The notes below the pieces were generated by a model. The model did no database searches. It was not told where the DNA came from and worked only from the letters and a program-made list of their open reading frames with translations. Position numbers and translations under genes: made by a program. This document shows, piece after piece, positions 1 to 12,115 of a stretch of 64,000 bases of DNA. The stretch's first letter is position 1. Every line of letters begins with the position of its first letter. The stretch spans positions 1 through 64,000 of the forward strand of contig JAUJYZ010001178.1 of NCBI GenBank assembly GCA_033675265.1. The letters are read 5' to 3'. This DNA is from Actinostola sp. cb2023 (taxonomy: Eukaryota; Cnidaria; Anthozoa; Actiniaria; Actinostolidae).

Positions 1-2440
1 CACAGCGCGCACCCTGAACGCTTCTCTGGAGGAGGGATGGTATAAAATATCTAACGTATTTTACTAGCATTTATCACAATAAAACAAAAACAAAGAATGA
101 ACGATATTACTGTGAGGACTGTAAGAGCCACATGTGCTGAATAAGTGCTTTTTTGTGACATGTGAATTAAAAATGACTTACGGAACCAAATAGCGGGACC
201 TCGATCGCGATGGAGTGTTTCCTCAAGGAAATGGGTTGGATGAACGTCTTTCATCTTAAACGAAAGGAATACGACGCCATGTGACGAACATGTAACCACT
301 TCAAAACAATGATGGCAAAATCGTTATTACTCGGGCTTCCGGTAGAAGGCCGAGTGTGTAAATACAGACGGTTTTTCTTTGGCGGCGTCATGTTTCTAGC
401 CAAATCTGAAGTGGTCCCATAGCGACATCGACTGTTTACCGCTTGACGGCATCGCAGCTCATATTTACGAATAATACCGACGGTGAAATACGTCTGTGCC
501 GAATAATAAAGCTAGCTTTTAGTGCGCAGCTCTCCAAATGTGTGTACTACAAATATCGAAGGCATCGGAAACAACATGATTTTGCAGCTGTGAAACGTGC
601 CGTGTGGCATACTGCTGACTGAGAAATGTTGTGTCCTGCGAAGGCGAAAGCTTTGCGGAAAGCAATCCATGCCTTAACGCCTCATTCGCATTACAAACGC
701 AGCCGGCTTTCGTGGTAGACCCACACTAAAAGTTGTCGAGCGTTTTCGGAAACGGGTCACGAGTCCACGAACTCTAATAGCAACATTACAAATCTAGCAA
801 AGTTCAAAATACGTTCGTACAGATAGCAAAAGGAGCCATTTATATGAGCACACATTACGAAACACTGACAAAACTATGACTGTTAACTAAAAACAAACTC
901 TAGCGCTGAAACATCACTCAGATGTCAAGAAAACCAAGAATCTCGACTTGAGAGCAGCACTTCGAAAGGCCGATAGGTGACACAAACAACAAAGCCACTG
1001 CAGGAGTTCCTGGTTCCCTTTGTACTTCCGAGGCATTATATTATCCAATTTAGCTTATCGCACTAAAATCTACCAATTCTAGTTCCGGCATACACGATTT
1101 TGTAAACCGATTCACGTTGCACAAAACGTGGATTTTAAATCACGTCGGTTTTCAGTACTTAATGCACTTCCACACGTGGTCAAGACGATCAGAACCACAG
1201 GTAGCCCAAAGCTCTACTCATGGCAGCTTTGACAAACACAGGCAGCCCAAAGCCAATACATGTGTGGAGTGTACGAAAAAACCACGTGATTACAGTGAAT
1301 GTCTGGGACGAAAAATACGTATTTTTGGTTTTAAATAATTTGAAACTACTGGTCCTGTGTTGTTGTTACGCTATTTAAAAATCTTCTGGCAGGGTGCTTT
1401 TGACTGGTAGGCTATTTCAAAAACCGCTCTATTAAAACGGCTAAAAACCAGCCAGAATGACGTTACCTAGCTTAACCACCACACAGGGCCAAGGTATGTT
1501 CCAAAATATATTAAAACAAAAAAATACGTATTTTTTAGAATTGTACTTTATAGAACCGTTCAAACTGCCTAACTGAACCAGTAACTAAAATGTCAACCGT
1601 CACAAGAGCCTTTGTTATCTAAGCCAGCGGTCTCCATTTACAGCATTAAAGCAATAAGAAGCCCGAGTGTAAAACGCCTAGGAAGGCGTCTAGTTTATCA
1701 ATGTTTTGACGCTCGTTTTCATGTATGATTACCTCCTTGACTCTGGCTCTGAAAAAGCACTGTGCTATCGTCTTCTGTTGGATTCCTTGATGGATCAAGG
1801 TAAATAAGTTTAAGAGAGAAGGGATGTAGGTTCTCCATTGGAAAGTTGATGATGGTCATAAATTAATACGTGAAATGGTTTGTTATTCGGGGTGTTATTG
1901 TAGGGGTCAAGTGAAGTTTTAGTTCTAAATAACTTTTATATTGAATCGTTTGGTATTGAAGTCAACTAGCTTGTTCACGTCTAACCGAAACTGAGAGGCA
2001 CTATGTTTTTGGTGTGTCAGATGGATTTATTACGTATTATGTAAAAAGAACTCTTTGCTTTGAATAAACCAGTTCTGTCTCGCTTCGTACTGTGTGGTTG
2101 TCTTTGTGTTATCGAGAGTTCCGACACTCTCGCGCGTTACTCGCGTATTTGAATCTACCTCGTTCCTCCGGTTAGCCAAATGGGACCTTGATCCACTGGT
2201 GACATTACCGAATTCTCTTTATTTTCAATTTAGTTAGAAATATCACAAAGCATGAAATATTGACTTTTCCAGAGCCAAGTTCCTTTCGCGAGCATGCGCA
2301 GTAAGAACTAACGGACCTGGAGCGAGGATGGGGACGAGATTGCCAATTTGCGTTTGATTGAGGTCCAAAGAAGAATACGCAAAGACGACCACTCTGCATT
2401 TTTAGAGTGGGCTTCCACAGGCAACCCGACTAAAACGGTC
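1..2440. other. Left flank, no gene recognised
   Basis: I see no coding exon in this stretch on either strand. The short open frames (none above about 82 codons) resemble no family I know and lack plausible splice context. No tandem array or long inverted repeat stands out. The duplicated material of the gene cluster starts near position 2440. Confidence 0.5.
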
Positions 2441-3099
2441 AGTGCGTCGAAAAAAACCCCAGGATCCTGAAATATCGAATTGAAAGGCCGTTGCTCGGGA
2501 GTTTAAGGAAGGGGACAGGGCAAAATCAAGACCATATCAAGAAGAGGAGATGGAAGTTTGCTGAGAAAGGGGCGTTTTGTTCACAATGATTATTTGAAAA
2601 GAAAATACGACAGCCCAATTTCGCTCATTTTCATGTTGTGAAATGACGTCAAAACCGAGCATATTTGAATTTCTCATAGAAAAACAAATTGAACTAATGA
2701 CCACAAATCGGACCTGTAAGTCAGAGTTGACGCGTTTGAGGTCAAATTTGAAGAGTTATCGTTGCACTAATAATGGCCATGAGATCGGATGTTACGATGA
2801 ATTCAGGAACGCTATAGAATTTTCAAACAGTATCGATGTTTGCGGGGTTTCGCGGTGTAGGAGTCATGGGTAATCACTCAACTGCTCGTAGCCTCCCTCG
2901 CTCCGTTTGAGGCGTTGCGTGACGGGAACTAAGAACGGAGGCGAGGACGTGAGGCTAACTTGCTCGCAAACTCGAAGTTAAAAAAAAAAAAAACATATGC
3001 ATGATCTTTAATGTGTAATTAAGCTCTATGTTATGAGTGAAGGTCATCAAACTAAACGGCATATGAAAATAACTAGTTGAAAAGGAAAACGGATTATAA

Positions 3100-3345
3100 T
3101 AATGCAGTGGAAACCTCTACTAACGAACAACTCCTCACAACGACCACCTCCCATAACGGCACCTCTCTATAACGGCCAGGGTTGTATTGTCCCAAAACAA
3201 CAGCCAGCCATAACATCGTTTTCAAAACCTCCCCAATAACGGCCATCCTTACACAACGGCACAAAAAATTGTCCCGGAATGGCGTTTTTCTCTCCCAAAA
3301 CAAACCGTCTGCCACGCCAATCTACACCGGCCGAATGGATGTAAA
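3100..3345. repeat. CAGTGGAACCTC-type inverted-repeat element, short form
   Basis: Starts with a terminal motif of the CAGTGGAACCTC kind (here with one extra A) followed by iterations of CCACCTCC..ACAACGG. The part near 3175-3245 (CCAGGG..TGTCCC..ACAACAGCCAGCC) is shared with the larger elements at 18.2 and 27.9 kb. It is probably the decayed end of a pogo-like DNA transposon; no transposase is visible. The paralogous copy is at 10497-10765. Confidence 0.55.
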
Positions 3346-3514
3346 CGAACTCCCAAGCCGGATTAGCACATAAAATCGATCCCCCAGCATATGTATGTAT
3401 AACTTTATTTTAAACACGAAAGACATCGTTTGAGCCCACAGGGATGCTCGTTCAAAGAGTACATTGATATATGCCCAGTAACGTAGATTTCCCGCGAGTA
3501 TAAACTGAGTTTCA

Positions 3515-4775
3515 AAAGTTCGTTGTTGACCCGGGGTAGTCAATCGAAAACGTTCGGTAATCGAATCCAATCGAACCCAATCGTTCGATTGTTTTTGATT
3601 GGGGTTCGGCAATCAAACATAATGGGAATCTCCCAAAAATTTTTGGCCAATCGAACACATTCGAACGTTCGATATCGAACGTTTCTTTAATCGAAATATA
3701 ATCGAAACTGATTGAACATCTTTGTAGTCTGCGAAACAGTCCGGCCATCCCTTTTCCCTCCAGACTAAAACTCTCCCCAATCTAATCCTCGCTCGTCCGG
3801 ATCGGTTTTCCCGGATCGGTTTTTCTCTCGTTCGACTGAGTCTCGAGGGGAAAAGATGGGAACTGTTTTGTTAGACTGTTAAACATCTTTCATGCTCCGC
3901 GCTTGATCCAAAACTACCCGTTTCCGCGGTCAAATGCATTTAATCATGGACTCAAATTTCAAGCCGCGTCAAAACTACTGTGGTCATTTTTTTTTTCATG
4001 CTCAAAAGTCCCCGAAGTGTAGAACGTTTCAAGTGCGATCATTTTAATAAGGTAGTAGACCCAGTATAAGAATGACTCCAACTCTCTGTTTGTAAAGGCA
4101 ATGGTTGATTTGCTGTTGTTGATGATTTTTAGTGTTTCTGTTTACTTCTTATGATTATATCACCTTTGATTGTATTTTTAAAAACTCATTAAGAGAGTTG
4201 CTCTTCAAATGTGTTGTTTAAATTAACTTTATTGCGTTCTTTCTGAGCTTTGGCTTCCATGGTTATTAGATGGCAGAAATCTTCCGATTTTATTAGGACT
4301 GCAGTGCTTAATCAATATTTTATTTTTATGGCGTTTTATTTTCAACGAACAAAATCAACCAATCCGATTGATTGTGAGTTCGATTCCCCCACAGGTACCC
4401 TGGGTTCCAGGGTAATCACAGGTAGCTCACCATTTGTAGCTTTATATAGAGATTATGCAGTGTATAATTTATTTGAAACTTGAAAAATACAAAAAATCTT
4501 TTTTAAAAAAAAATTTCGTAATTGTTTCTTTGTGAGTTGTATATTTAACTTTAGGGAAAAATGTGGTGTCGCTGCGATTAAAACTAAGCGAGTTATGCTG
4601 TTTGAGGTTCGATGGTTCGATTGTGTTCGTTAATCGAATTCTCCCAAAAGTTCCGGTTCGATTCTGTTCGATTGCCGAACCAATCGTAAAACAATCGAAC
4701 GATTGGGTTCGATTGAATTCGAAATTGAATTCAGTTTTTTGTTCGGTTTTGTTCGATTGACTACTGTATGCCTGG
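3515..4775. repeat. Foldback element with AATCGAAC-rich ends (unit 1 copy)
   Basis: Two clusters of CAATCGAAC/GTTCGATTG motifs, at about 3535-3720 and 4605-4765, are inverted relative to each other; shared landmarks are TTCTCCCAAAA and TTGCCGAACC with their complements. About 0.9 kb of non-coding DNA lies between. The same structure occurs at 10955-12115. It looks like a non-autonomous element that predates the tandem duplication. Target-site duplications were not resolved. Confidence 0.55.
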
Positions 4776-5427
4776 TGTTTGGAACGTTTTGTATATATGC
4801 CGTCGATCGTAGTCAAGATGCGACCTTTTTACGGCTTCGACCGGGCCACTCTGACTTAGTTGACTTCGACTAGCCGGCTTCTTTTGAGAACGAAGAATAA
4901 TAATACTGATATCAGCGTAGTTTCTGATACTCATTTCGTTTTACATTAAAACTCTAACTTCATTTAATATTAAAGCAGAACGAGTGTCAACTCGTCTAAT
5001 GAAATTCACGATTTGACTCGAGTTGAGTCAAGTCGACTCGCTTCGTGGGCTTCACACCGTATGAGATCCAAATAATTTTGCATCTTCAATATTAATATTA
5101 AGCAGATGAGTTGAGTACCCTTCCCGAATCATCGCTTGTACGTGAACGTAGATCCTTTCCGTAATCGCCTCTTTAGTGAATACATTTATCCAGTCTCATG
5201 TTATATTTTCAGAGAAAGAAATTAAACTTGGCTTTAATTATGCAAAATAATCTTGCAGTTGGCAATAAACAACTCCGGCCAATACCAACCTTCACCTCCC
5301 CTACCAGTAGAGGATAATGACGTAAGGAATCTAGAATGCGGAACTTCAGTCTTCATCTAGTCTGCGTAGATTGGAGGATCAAACTATATCGAGAGTATTT
5401 TAGCATTTTGAAAGTACACAAAGCACG

Positions 5428-6649
5428 ATGCGTTACGGTTTCATCGACAAAGAATGGAGGTTCTGGTGTTCCTTTGGAAAAGATACAAATTCGTGGCAAC
5501 ATCAAAGGCTTCACAGCCGAAGTGCTGGCCATCATGGAGTACAAGAACAACAGTGACAGCCCCATAGAAGCCATTTATGTGTTCCCTCTCGATGAGGAAG
5601 CGGCCGTGTGCGGCTTTCAAGCCACTATAGACGGACGGACCATCGTAGCAGAGATCCAAGAAAAGCAAGAAGCTCGAGATACGTACGACGATGCCATCAG
5701 TAGTGGTCACAGCGCATTTCTACTGGAAGAAAGCGACGAGAGCTCAGACATCTTTTTCAGATCAATGTTGGAAAAACCTACCACCAAAACAGTCAGCTAC
5801 AGTACAGTTGACGTTCGTGACAACACTGAACGTAGAGAAGGAAGGAAGAGCGGTGTTTTGCTGCCTGCAGTACTTAACCCGAGATATTCTCCGAGCGACT
5901 CCAAGCCCAGTGTCAGTACTACGTTGCCTACCATCGCTTCGGTGAGCAGCAAGTATTCGTTCGATTTTGTGCTGGAGGTGCAGTGTGCATCGCTAATCGA
6001 AGAGATCACATCTCCTTGCAATCCACTCAAAGTTGACATCACCCAGAAGACAATCGCCAAGCAACAGTTCGACTTGGCGAGGAATTTCAAGTTCGATGCT
6101 GATGTACAAGTGCATGTTCTGTGTAGTAAACCTTTTGAGCCTCACGCTCTGGTGGAGAATGGCGTGATCAAGTTGAAAGATGGTATAAAAGACGAGTTCC
6201 TCTCGAAACCAGTAGTCATGCTCAACTTTTTCCGGAGTTGGACAGTTCTGCAAGTCTTGACCGAGGTGAATTCATATTTGTGGTTGACCGAAGTGGAAGC
6301 ATGAGAGGGTCAAAAGATTAAAAGTGCAAGGGAAACCCTGCTTCTATTTTTTAAAGAGTTTGCCAGAGGGCTGTTACTTCAATGTGATTGGTTTTTGGCA
6401 GTTCGTTTAAAAAAGTTGTTTCGCAAAAGCAAAAGTTACGATGATTCAAGTCTCAATCGTGCTTGTTCTCATGGCGAGTCTATGCAGGCTGATCTAGGAG
6501 GAACTAAAATCCTTGCTCCTTTACAAGATGTGTTTTCACAGCCTCTGATCAAAGGTTTTCCTCGACAGGTTTTTTCTGTTGACAGACGGTAGGGTTGGTA
6601 ACACTCAACAAGTTATTGAACTTGTGAGAACAAATGCTACTAGAGCAAG
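5428..6649 (+). pseudogene. Copy 1 exon 1 (VIT/VWA), with indels
   Basis: Retains VIT landmarks (IEAIYVFPLDEEAAVCGF, HSAFLLEESDESSD, VLNPRYSP-like) and VWA landmarks (GCYFNVIG with a frame slip, ADLGGTKILAP, LIKGFPRQV) in different frames. GTCAAAAGATT near 6309-6319 (GTCAAAGATT in the other copies) is one frame-breaking base just after the MIDAS segment. The stop at 6302-6304 (SM-stop) lies in a frame already shifted by upstream indels. Confidence 0.8.
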
Positions 6650-6974
6650 GTGAGTATGCACTGGTTTATTCACAGATAGCCCAACCATTGCTTCTGAGGC
6701 TAATAAAAATATATGTGCGTCTTTGTATGGGTTTCCTGTGGTAGAGAGCGCGCGCTCGCTATACGTAAGGTTGTGTTCCCTGTGCATGAAAATGTTTTAT
6801 GTTGGGCTCCCTGTGCGCGTCCCAGAAGACGCGCACGCAGCGCCCGCAGCAATGTACATAGTAAAACCCATCAAAAAAAGACGCCATTATCTTTGTGTTT
6901 AATATTTAGTAGCCTCAGAAGCAATGGTTGGGCTGCCTGTGGTTTATTATCATGATCATATATGCTAATCATAA

Positions 6975-7170
6975 AGATGCCACTCATTCATTAACTCATC
7001 CATTAATTCATTCATTCATACATGCATTCCTTCAATAATTCATTCATTAACTCATCCATCCATCATATCCATCCCTCCATTCATCTATTGATTCACGCAT
7101 CCATCCAACCATTCGATCCTTTCTTCATTCAATCATTCATTCATTCCTGCATTCATCCATGCATCCATTT
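6975..7170. repeat. (TCCA/TTCA)n microsatellite in intron 1 of copy 1
   Basis: Degenerate tetranucleotide repeats of CATT, TCAT and CCAT steps. Equivalent tracts are at 14390-14740 (copy 2) and 24176-24300 (copy 4). The copy 4 tract is nearly identical to the 7040-7170 part of this one. Confidence 0.8.
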
Positions 7171-7297
7171 TTAAAATGGTATAAAAAGCTTGTATATCAA
7201 ATACCGATACTAAATCCCCACACAGCCGGCGTTTATTCCTAAACTGAATATCTAATTTGATCCATGTGAGATGTATAGTAATGGTAATTATCTACAG

Positions 7298-7412
7298 GTG
7301 TTTCACCTTTGGAATTGGTGCTGGGGCATCAACTGCACTGGTAAAAGGAGTTGCTCGAGCAGGAAAAGGAATGGCTGAATTTGTAGCATCTGGTGACAAG
7401 TTGCGGGCAAAG
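7298..7412 (+). CDS. Copy 1 exon 2 (end of VWA domain)
   Basis: Acceptor CTACAG, donor GTTTGT, 115 bp. It completes the split Arg codon and encodes CFTFGIGAGASTALVKGVAR and onward, matching the RCFSFGIGEGTST segment of vertebrate VWA5A. The reading frame is intact. Confidence 0.85.
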
Positions 7413-7951
7413 GTTTGTATGCGCTCTGCTTATAGTGATGATATAAAAGCGAATCTCATGAGAAATATTCTATATTTAAAGACCCGGTAGCCGAGGCCAT
7501 ATGATGCCTTGCGCCGGCAAATTGTTAATCTAGCTTTTCTTCTGATCTGAAGTCTGTTTTGGATGCTCCGATAACCAACTAAGAAAAACTATGTAGTGCT
7601 GGATATTTTCCACCACGAAACATAGTCAATATAGAGTTCAAATGGATGCTGAAGATAGTAGACCTATACGCGGATTATTGTGGTTATATTTGTCTGATAG
7701 TTACCTGTGTAGTTTAGAATACTACACTGAATTATTCGCCTCGGGACCATGCAGTAGTGATTACAAGTGAATATGCCATTAAATATTCACCAATAATCGC
7801 ACCTCGACTTCCAATCAAAACGTTAGAAATGCAATAGCCGGAGACCGGAGATGAGTGTTTAATAATGGTGAATATTGAGCAGTAATCACTCCGCTTTTGG
7901 CAACTAACAATTGTTCAATATCACGTGATTAACTCCTATTTTTTTCTACAG

Positions 7952-9052
7952 GTCATCAAGGTTCTCAAGAATGCCCTCCAACCAGCTCTTCTTGATTGTC
8001 AAGTGACTTGGGACCTACCAGAAGGGCGCAGTGCTAAGAATATCCCGGATGTACCTCCGCCCATATTTAGTGGCAACAGCCTCATTATGTATGGACTGGT
8101 GTCTGATGACTCGCTTAATGCAGTGGACTCGAACAGCAAGGGATCCATCACACTTAGTGCCACCTTGGCTATTGGTGCAAAAGTGGAAAAAATCCAACAC
8201 CAGCTCCGCCTTGAAAGTCTGTCTTCAAAGTCTGGACACAACAGTTTGCTTCTCCACCGTCTCGCTGCTAAAGTGTTGATCCAAGAAAAACAAGACAACG
8301 ACAACAACGCTGCTTTGAATGAAGAAATTGTGAACATAAGTAAATCAGCCAACGTGGTGTCCAAGCTGACATCGTTTGTAGCGGTAGACAAGGACAGCAA
8401 CATCCCTGTTTCTGCGCCCTTAGCAAAGCCCAGTTTGCAGTATGAATTCTCCCGTTGTTTTTCCAGTCTAATGACGCCGTGCGGATTTATGGCACCCATA
8501 AGACGTTGCAGCCAAGAAAATTTCATCAGCCCTTTCTCAAAACTCTCATATGGACCAAGTGCAAAAAATGAAAAAAAAACAAAGAAGGTGAAGAAATCAA
8601 GCAGCCGTTTTAGCGACGGAGAACTGAAATCATATGCACTATCAGCTAGTAATGCCTACGACCCAACAACTGAAGACCTAGACGAGTCAATGTACCTGGC
8701 CGACCGATCTGCTTCCTCTTCAACCCCACAGAAAGGTTGTCTTGAGATTGTCTCCCTCCAGAAAGCATCAGGAGCATGGCAATTAACTGCTCAGTTGGCC
8801 AGTATCTGTGGTGTAACCCTGGACAAACTGAAGCAAACATGTCCATCACAACTAACCACAGACAACAAGGACAGCCTGTGGGCGACAGCCATTGCATTGT
8901 CGTGTCTTGCTGGAAAGTTTGCTGATCAAAAAGATGAATGGGAGATGGTTGCTGCCAAGGGCACCAAGTGGCTCAAGGCAAACTTACACAAAGATGGTCT
9001 GAGTTACGACGGGATCATGGAAATGGCGGGAAACGTTTTGACTGTCAATTAA
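7952..9052 (+). CDS. Copy 1 terminal exon (C-terminal region)
   Basis: Acceptor TTTCTACAG; 367 codons with stop, open from VIKVLKNALQPALLD to NVLTVN. It holds the domain after VWA (TWDLPEGRSAKNIPDVPPPI), the conserved FVAVDKDSNIPV turn, a copy-specific Ser/Lys-rich linker (about 8424-8640) and the conserved C-terminal module (SGAWQLTAQLASICGV to WLKANLHKDGLSYDGIM). Confidence 0.9.
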   Translation, partial: VIKVLKNALQPALLDCQVTWDLPEGRSAKNIPDVPPPIFSGNSLIMYGLVSDDSLNAVDSNSKGSITLSATLAIGAKVEKIQHQLRLESLSSKSGHNSLLLHRLAAKVLIQEKQDNDNNAALNEEIVNISKSANVVSKLTSFVAVDKDSNIPVSAPLAKPSLQYEFSRCFSSLMTPCGFMAPIRRCSQENFISPFSKLSYGPSAKNEKKTKKVKKSSSRFSDGELKSYALSASNAYDPTTEDLDESMYLADRSASSSTPQKGCLEIVSLQKASGAWQLTAQLASICGVTLDKLKQTCPSQLTTDNKDSLWATAIALSCLAGKFADQKDEWEMVAAKGTKWLKANLHKDGLSYDGIMEMAGNVLTVN

Positions 9053-9905
9053 CATATTGGTAGATGATACGAAAACATTTGTAGATCTAAATGTTTAATG
9101 TGTGACTGTAATTATAAAAACATAAATTAGATAGAATTAAAATAAAATAAATAATGTTTCGTATGATGGGGAAAGTGTACAATTTACTTCAAGATAACGA
9201 TACCTGCACTGATCCAACTTCCAAGCTCAAGAAAAACTGCTGATAAACAATCGAATTCTGAAAAGTTGTAAGAAGGATGAGCTATTTTGAGTTTTTCAGC
9301 GTTTTCTGGACCTAATCACGCCGTAGGAAATTTCGATTCCATATAAGGGGTTTCCATAGAAATCTTGACAGTTTTTATTTTATTATATTAAAGACCATTG
9401 CTTGATTGATTGATTGAGTTCTGAAACTTCTAGGGTTCGAGTTCTAACGTGATCTGTCTTTCGTTGTGGGATCTCCTCCAGGCTGCCACGTTGATATCTG
9501 CCTCAAGAAGGCCTATTTTGCATTTTAGAGTCTTTTAAAACCAATATTCACCACAGAAGCCCCCAGAACAGCTTGATTGGCGTGGTAGAGACCATTTTCC
9601 TGAAAGAATCCAGGAGTGAGCTAGAAGCGATTTCACAATTCAAGAAAGCCGAATCGGCGGTCGATTATCAAAATTCCAAAATGGCGGACTGCAAAAGAGA
9701 AATCGTCTCTCTGGTCTTTCTGTGGTGGATTCCAGGACCTACAAAGACATGTTTTGGCGACTTTGGACTTGTAAAGAATACAACCGGTGCAATGTTTTGC
9801 CTGTAGGTCTGGATTATAAAAGACTTATCAAAAAATCTCCATAAAGCTGGAAGTGCTGTGTTTCCCGCGCATGTTGTTCTAGGAATACCCATGATACATT
9901 GCGGT
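9053..9905. other. 3' flank of copy 1
   Basis: Holds the poly(A) signal and then unique-looking sequence that recurs almost unchanged after copy 2 (16699-17545) and copy 4 (26423-27290). An open frame recurs in all three flanks (118 codons after copies 2 and 4, shorter here), but the copies are too young for its persistence to mean coding. Confidence 0.6.
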
Positions 9906-10496
9906 CGTACGTTCGAAAAAACAGGGATCCTGAAATGACCGTTGCTCGGCGAGTTAAGGAAGGGACAGGGAAAAATTCACGGATATATAAAGAAGAGAGA
10001 TAGAAGTTTGCTGAGAAAGTGGCGTTTTGTTTCACAATGATATATTTTGGAAGAAAATCGAAATCCAATTTCGCTCATTTTCATGGTTGTCAAATGACGT
10101 CAAATCGGACCTGTAAGTCAGTTTACTTGACTATTGAGGTTCAAATTTGAAGAGTTATCTAGTTGTCACTAATCTGACTGGCCATGAGATCGATGTTACG
10201 GCGAGAATTCAGAAAGCCAGTAGAATTGTTCAAAGCAGTATCGATGTTTGCGGCCGGTTTCGGCCGGTGTAGGAGTCAATGGGTTATCACTCACTTGCTC
10301 GTAGCCTCCCTCGCATCCGTTTGAGCGTTGCGTGACGGAACTAAGAACGGATGCGAGGGAGGCTAACTTGCTCGCAGACTGAAGTAAAAACCATATCATG
10401 ATCTTAATGTGTAATAATCTCTATGTATGAGTGAAGTTCATCAACTATAACTGCATATGAAAAAAACTAATTGAAAAGAAAACGGATTATAATAAT

Positions 10497-10765
10497 GCAG
10501 TGGAACCTCTACTAACGACCACCTCCTCACTGACGGCCACCTCCTCACAACGGCCACCTCCTCACAACGGCCACCTCCCCACAACGGCCACCTCTCTATA
10601 ACGGCCAGGGTTTTCTGTCCCAAGCAACAGCCAGCCCATACATCGTTTTTCAAACCTCCCCATAACGGCCACCTCTACACAACGGCCACAAAAATTTGTC
10701 CCGGAATGGCGTTTCTCCTCTCCCCAAACAAAACGTCTGCAACGCCAATCTACACCGGCCAAATG
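10497..10765. repeat. CAGTGGAACCTC-type inverted-repeat element, short form (unit 2)
   Basis: Begins CAGTGGAACCTCTACTAACG and continues with CCACCTCCTCACAACGG iterations. It is the cleaner counterpart of 3100-3345 and shows the probable terminal inverted repeat of the family. Confidence 0.6.
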
Positions 10766-10954
10766 GATGTAACGAACTCCCAAGGAAAGCACATAAATCG
10801 AAGCATATGTATGTATAACTTTATTTTAACACGAAAGACATGGTTGAGCTCACAGGCATGCTCGTTCCAAAGAAGTACATTGATATATGCCCAGTAACGT
10901 AGATTTTCCGCGAGTATAAACTGAGTTTCAAATGTTCGTTGTTGACCCGGCGTA

Positions 10955-12115
10955 GTCAATCGAACGTTCGGTAATCGAATCCAATCGAACCCAATCGTTC
11001 GATTGTTTTTGATTGGGTTCGGCAATCAAACATAATGGAATTCTCCCAAAATGTTTGCCAATCGAACACATTCGAACGTTCGATAATCGAACGTTTCTTT
11101 AATCGAACATAATCGAACTGATTGAACATCTTTCTAGGTCTGCGAACAGTCCGTCCTTTTCCCTCCAGACTAAACTCTCCCCAATCCTCACGCGTCCGGG
11201 ATCGGTTTTTCCAGGGATCGGTTTTTCTCTCGTTCGACTGAGTCTGGAGGGAAAAGAGGGAACTGTTTTGTTAGACTGTTAAACATCTTTCATGCTCCGC
11301 GCTTCCAAAACTACCCGTTTTCCGCGGTCAAATGCATTAATCATGGACTCAAATTTCAAAGCCGCGTCAAACTACTGTGGTCATTTTTTTCATCTCAAAG
11401 TCCCCGAAGTGTAGAACTTTTCAAGTGCGATCATTTTAATAAGGTAGTAGACCCAGTATAAGAATATCCCAACTCTCTGTTGTAAAGACAATGGTTGATT
11501 TGCTGTTGTTGGTGAATTTTTAGTGTTATAAAACTTCTTATGATATTATATCACCTTTGATTGTATTTCAAAAACATTTGCTCTTCAAATGTGTTTAAAT
11601 TAACTTTATTGCGTTCTTTACTGAGCTTTGGCTTACATGGTTATTAGATGGCAGAAATCTTCCGATTTTATTAGGACTGCAGTGCTTATCAATATTTTAT
11701 TTTAATGGTGTTTTATTTTCAACGAACAAAATCAAACCAATCCGATTGATTGTGAGTTCGATCACAGGTAGCCCAAGCTCACCATTTGAAGCTTTATATA
11801 GCAGATTATGCAGTGTAAATTTATTAAAATCGAAAATACAATAAATCGTTTTTACATTATCTGTATTTGTTCTTTGTGAGTTTATTTAACTCTGGTGTCG
11901 CTGCGATTAAAACTAAGCGAGTTATAGCTGTTCAGTTGAGTTATAGGTGAGGTGGGCTACCTGTGGTTCGATTGGTTCGATTGTGTTCGGTAATCGAATT
12001 CTCCCAAAAGTTCCGGTTCGATTCTGTTCGATTGCCGAACCAATCGTGAAACAATCGAACGATTGGGTTCGATTGAATTCGATTGATTTTTTGTTCGGTT
12101 TTGTTCGATTGACAA
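10955..12115. repeat. Foldback element with AATCGAAC-rich ends (unit 2 copy)
   Basis: Counterpart of 3515-4775. The inverted arms lie at about 10965-11120 and 11965-12115 with non-coding DNA between. Confidence 0.55.

Larger units (their letters stand above)
5428..9052 (+). pseudogene. VWA5A: VWA5A-like copy 1 (type A), frame-disrupted
   Basis: Three exons as in the intact copies: VIT/VWA exon 5428-6649 (donor GTGAGT), 115-bp exon 7298-7412, terminal exon 7952-9052 ending NVLTVN-stop. The family combines a VIT domain, a VWA domain with a metal-binding MIDAS site and a C-terminal module; human VWA5A is a poorly understood intracellular protein of 786 residues. Exon 1 here carries roughly ten indels against copy 2, mostly extra bases in homopolymers, starting at about 5450 (CGACAAAGAATGG against CGACAAGAATGG). 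They leave an open frame only from an upstream ATG at 5336 to 6304, which keeps the VIT part and ends just before the MIDAS. Exons 2 and 3 are clean. This is either a pseudogene or a poorly corrected stretch of assembly; the damage pattern leaves that open. A poly(A) signal AATAAA lies at 9141. Confidence 0.85.
2440..9905 (+). repeat. Tandem segmental duplication, unit 1 (carries VWA5A-like copy 1)
   Basis: This block aligns by eye with 9905-17545 along its whole length: upstream spacer, three-exon gene and 3' flank all recur in the same order and strand, about 7.65-7.7 kb apart (gene starts 5428 and 13136, stops 9052 and 16698). The left boundary is where similarity to 9905 onward begins. 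The spacer 2440-5427 has many more single-base length differences in homopolymers than the equivalent spacer of unit 2. Confidence 0.8.

Noticed and set aside
4370..4410. GTGAGTTCGATTCCC, resembling a tRNA T-arm
   Set aside because: No matching A box or acceptor stem at tRNA spacing, and the sequence in the paralogous unit (near 11752) has lost the motif.
8646..8897. Antisense open frames inside the terminal exons (also 16313-16543, 20719-20916, 31019-31216)
   Set aside because: They mirror the conserved C-terminal coding sequence, whose sense frame matches VWA5A; shadows only.
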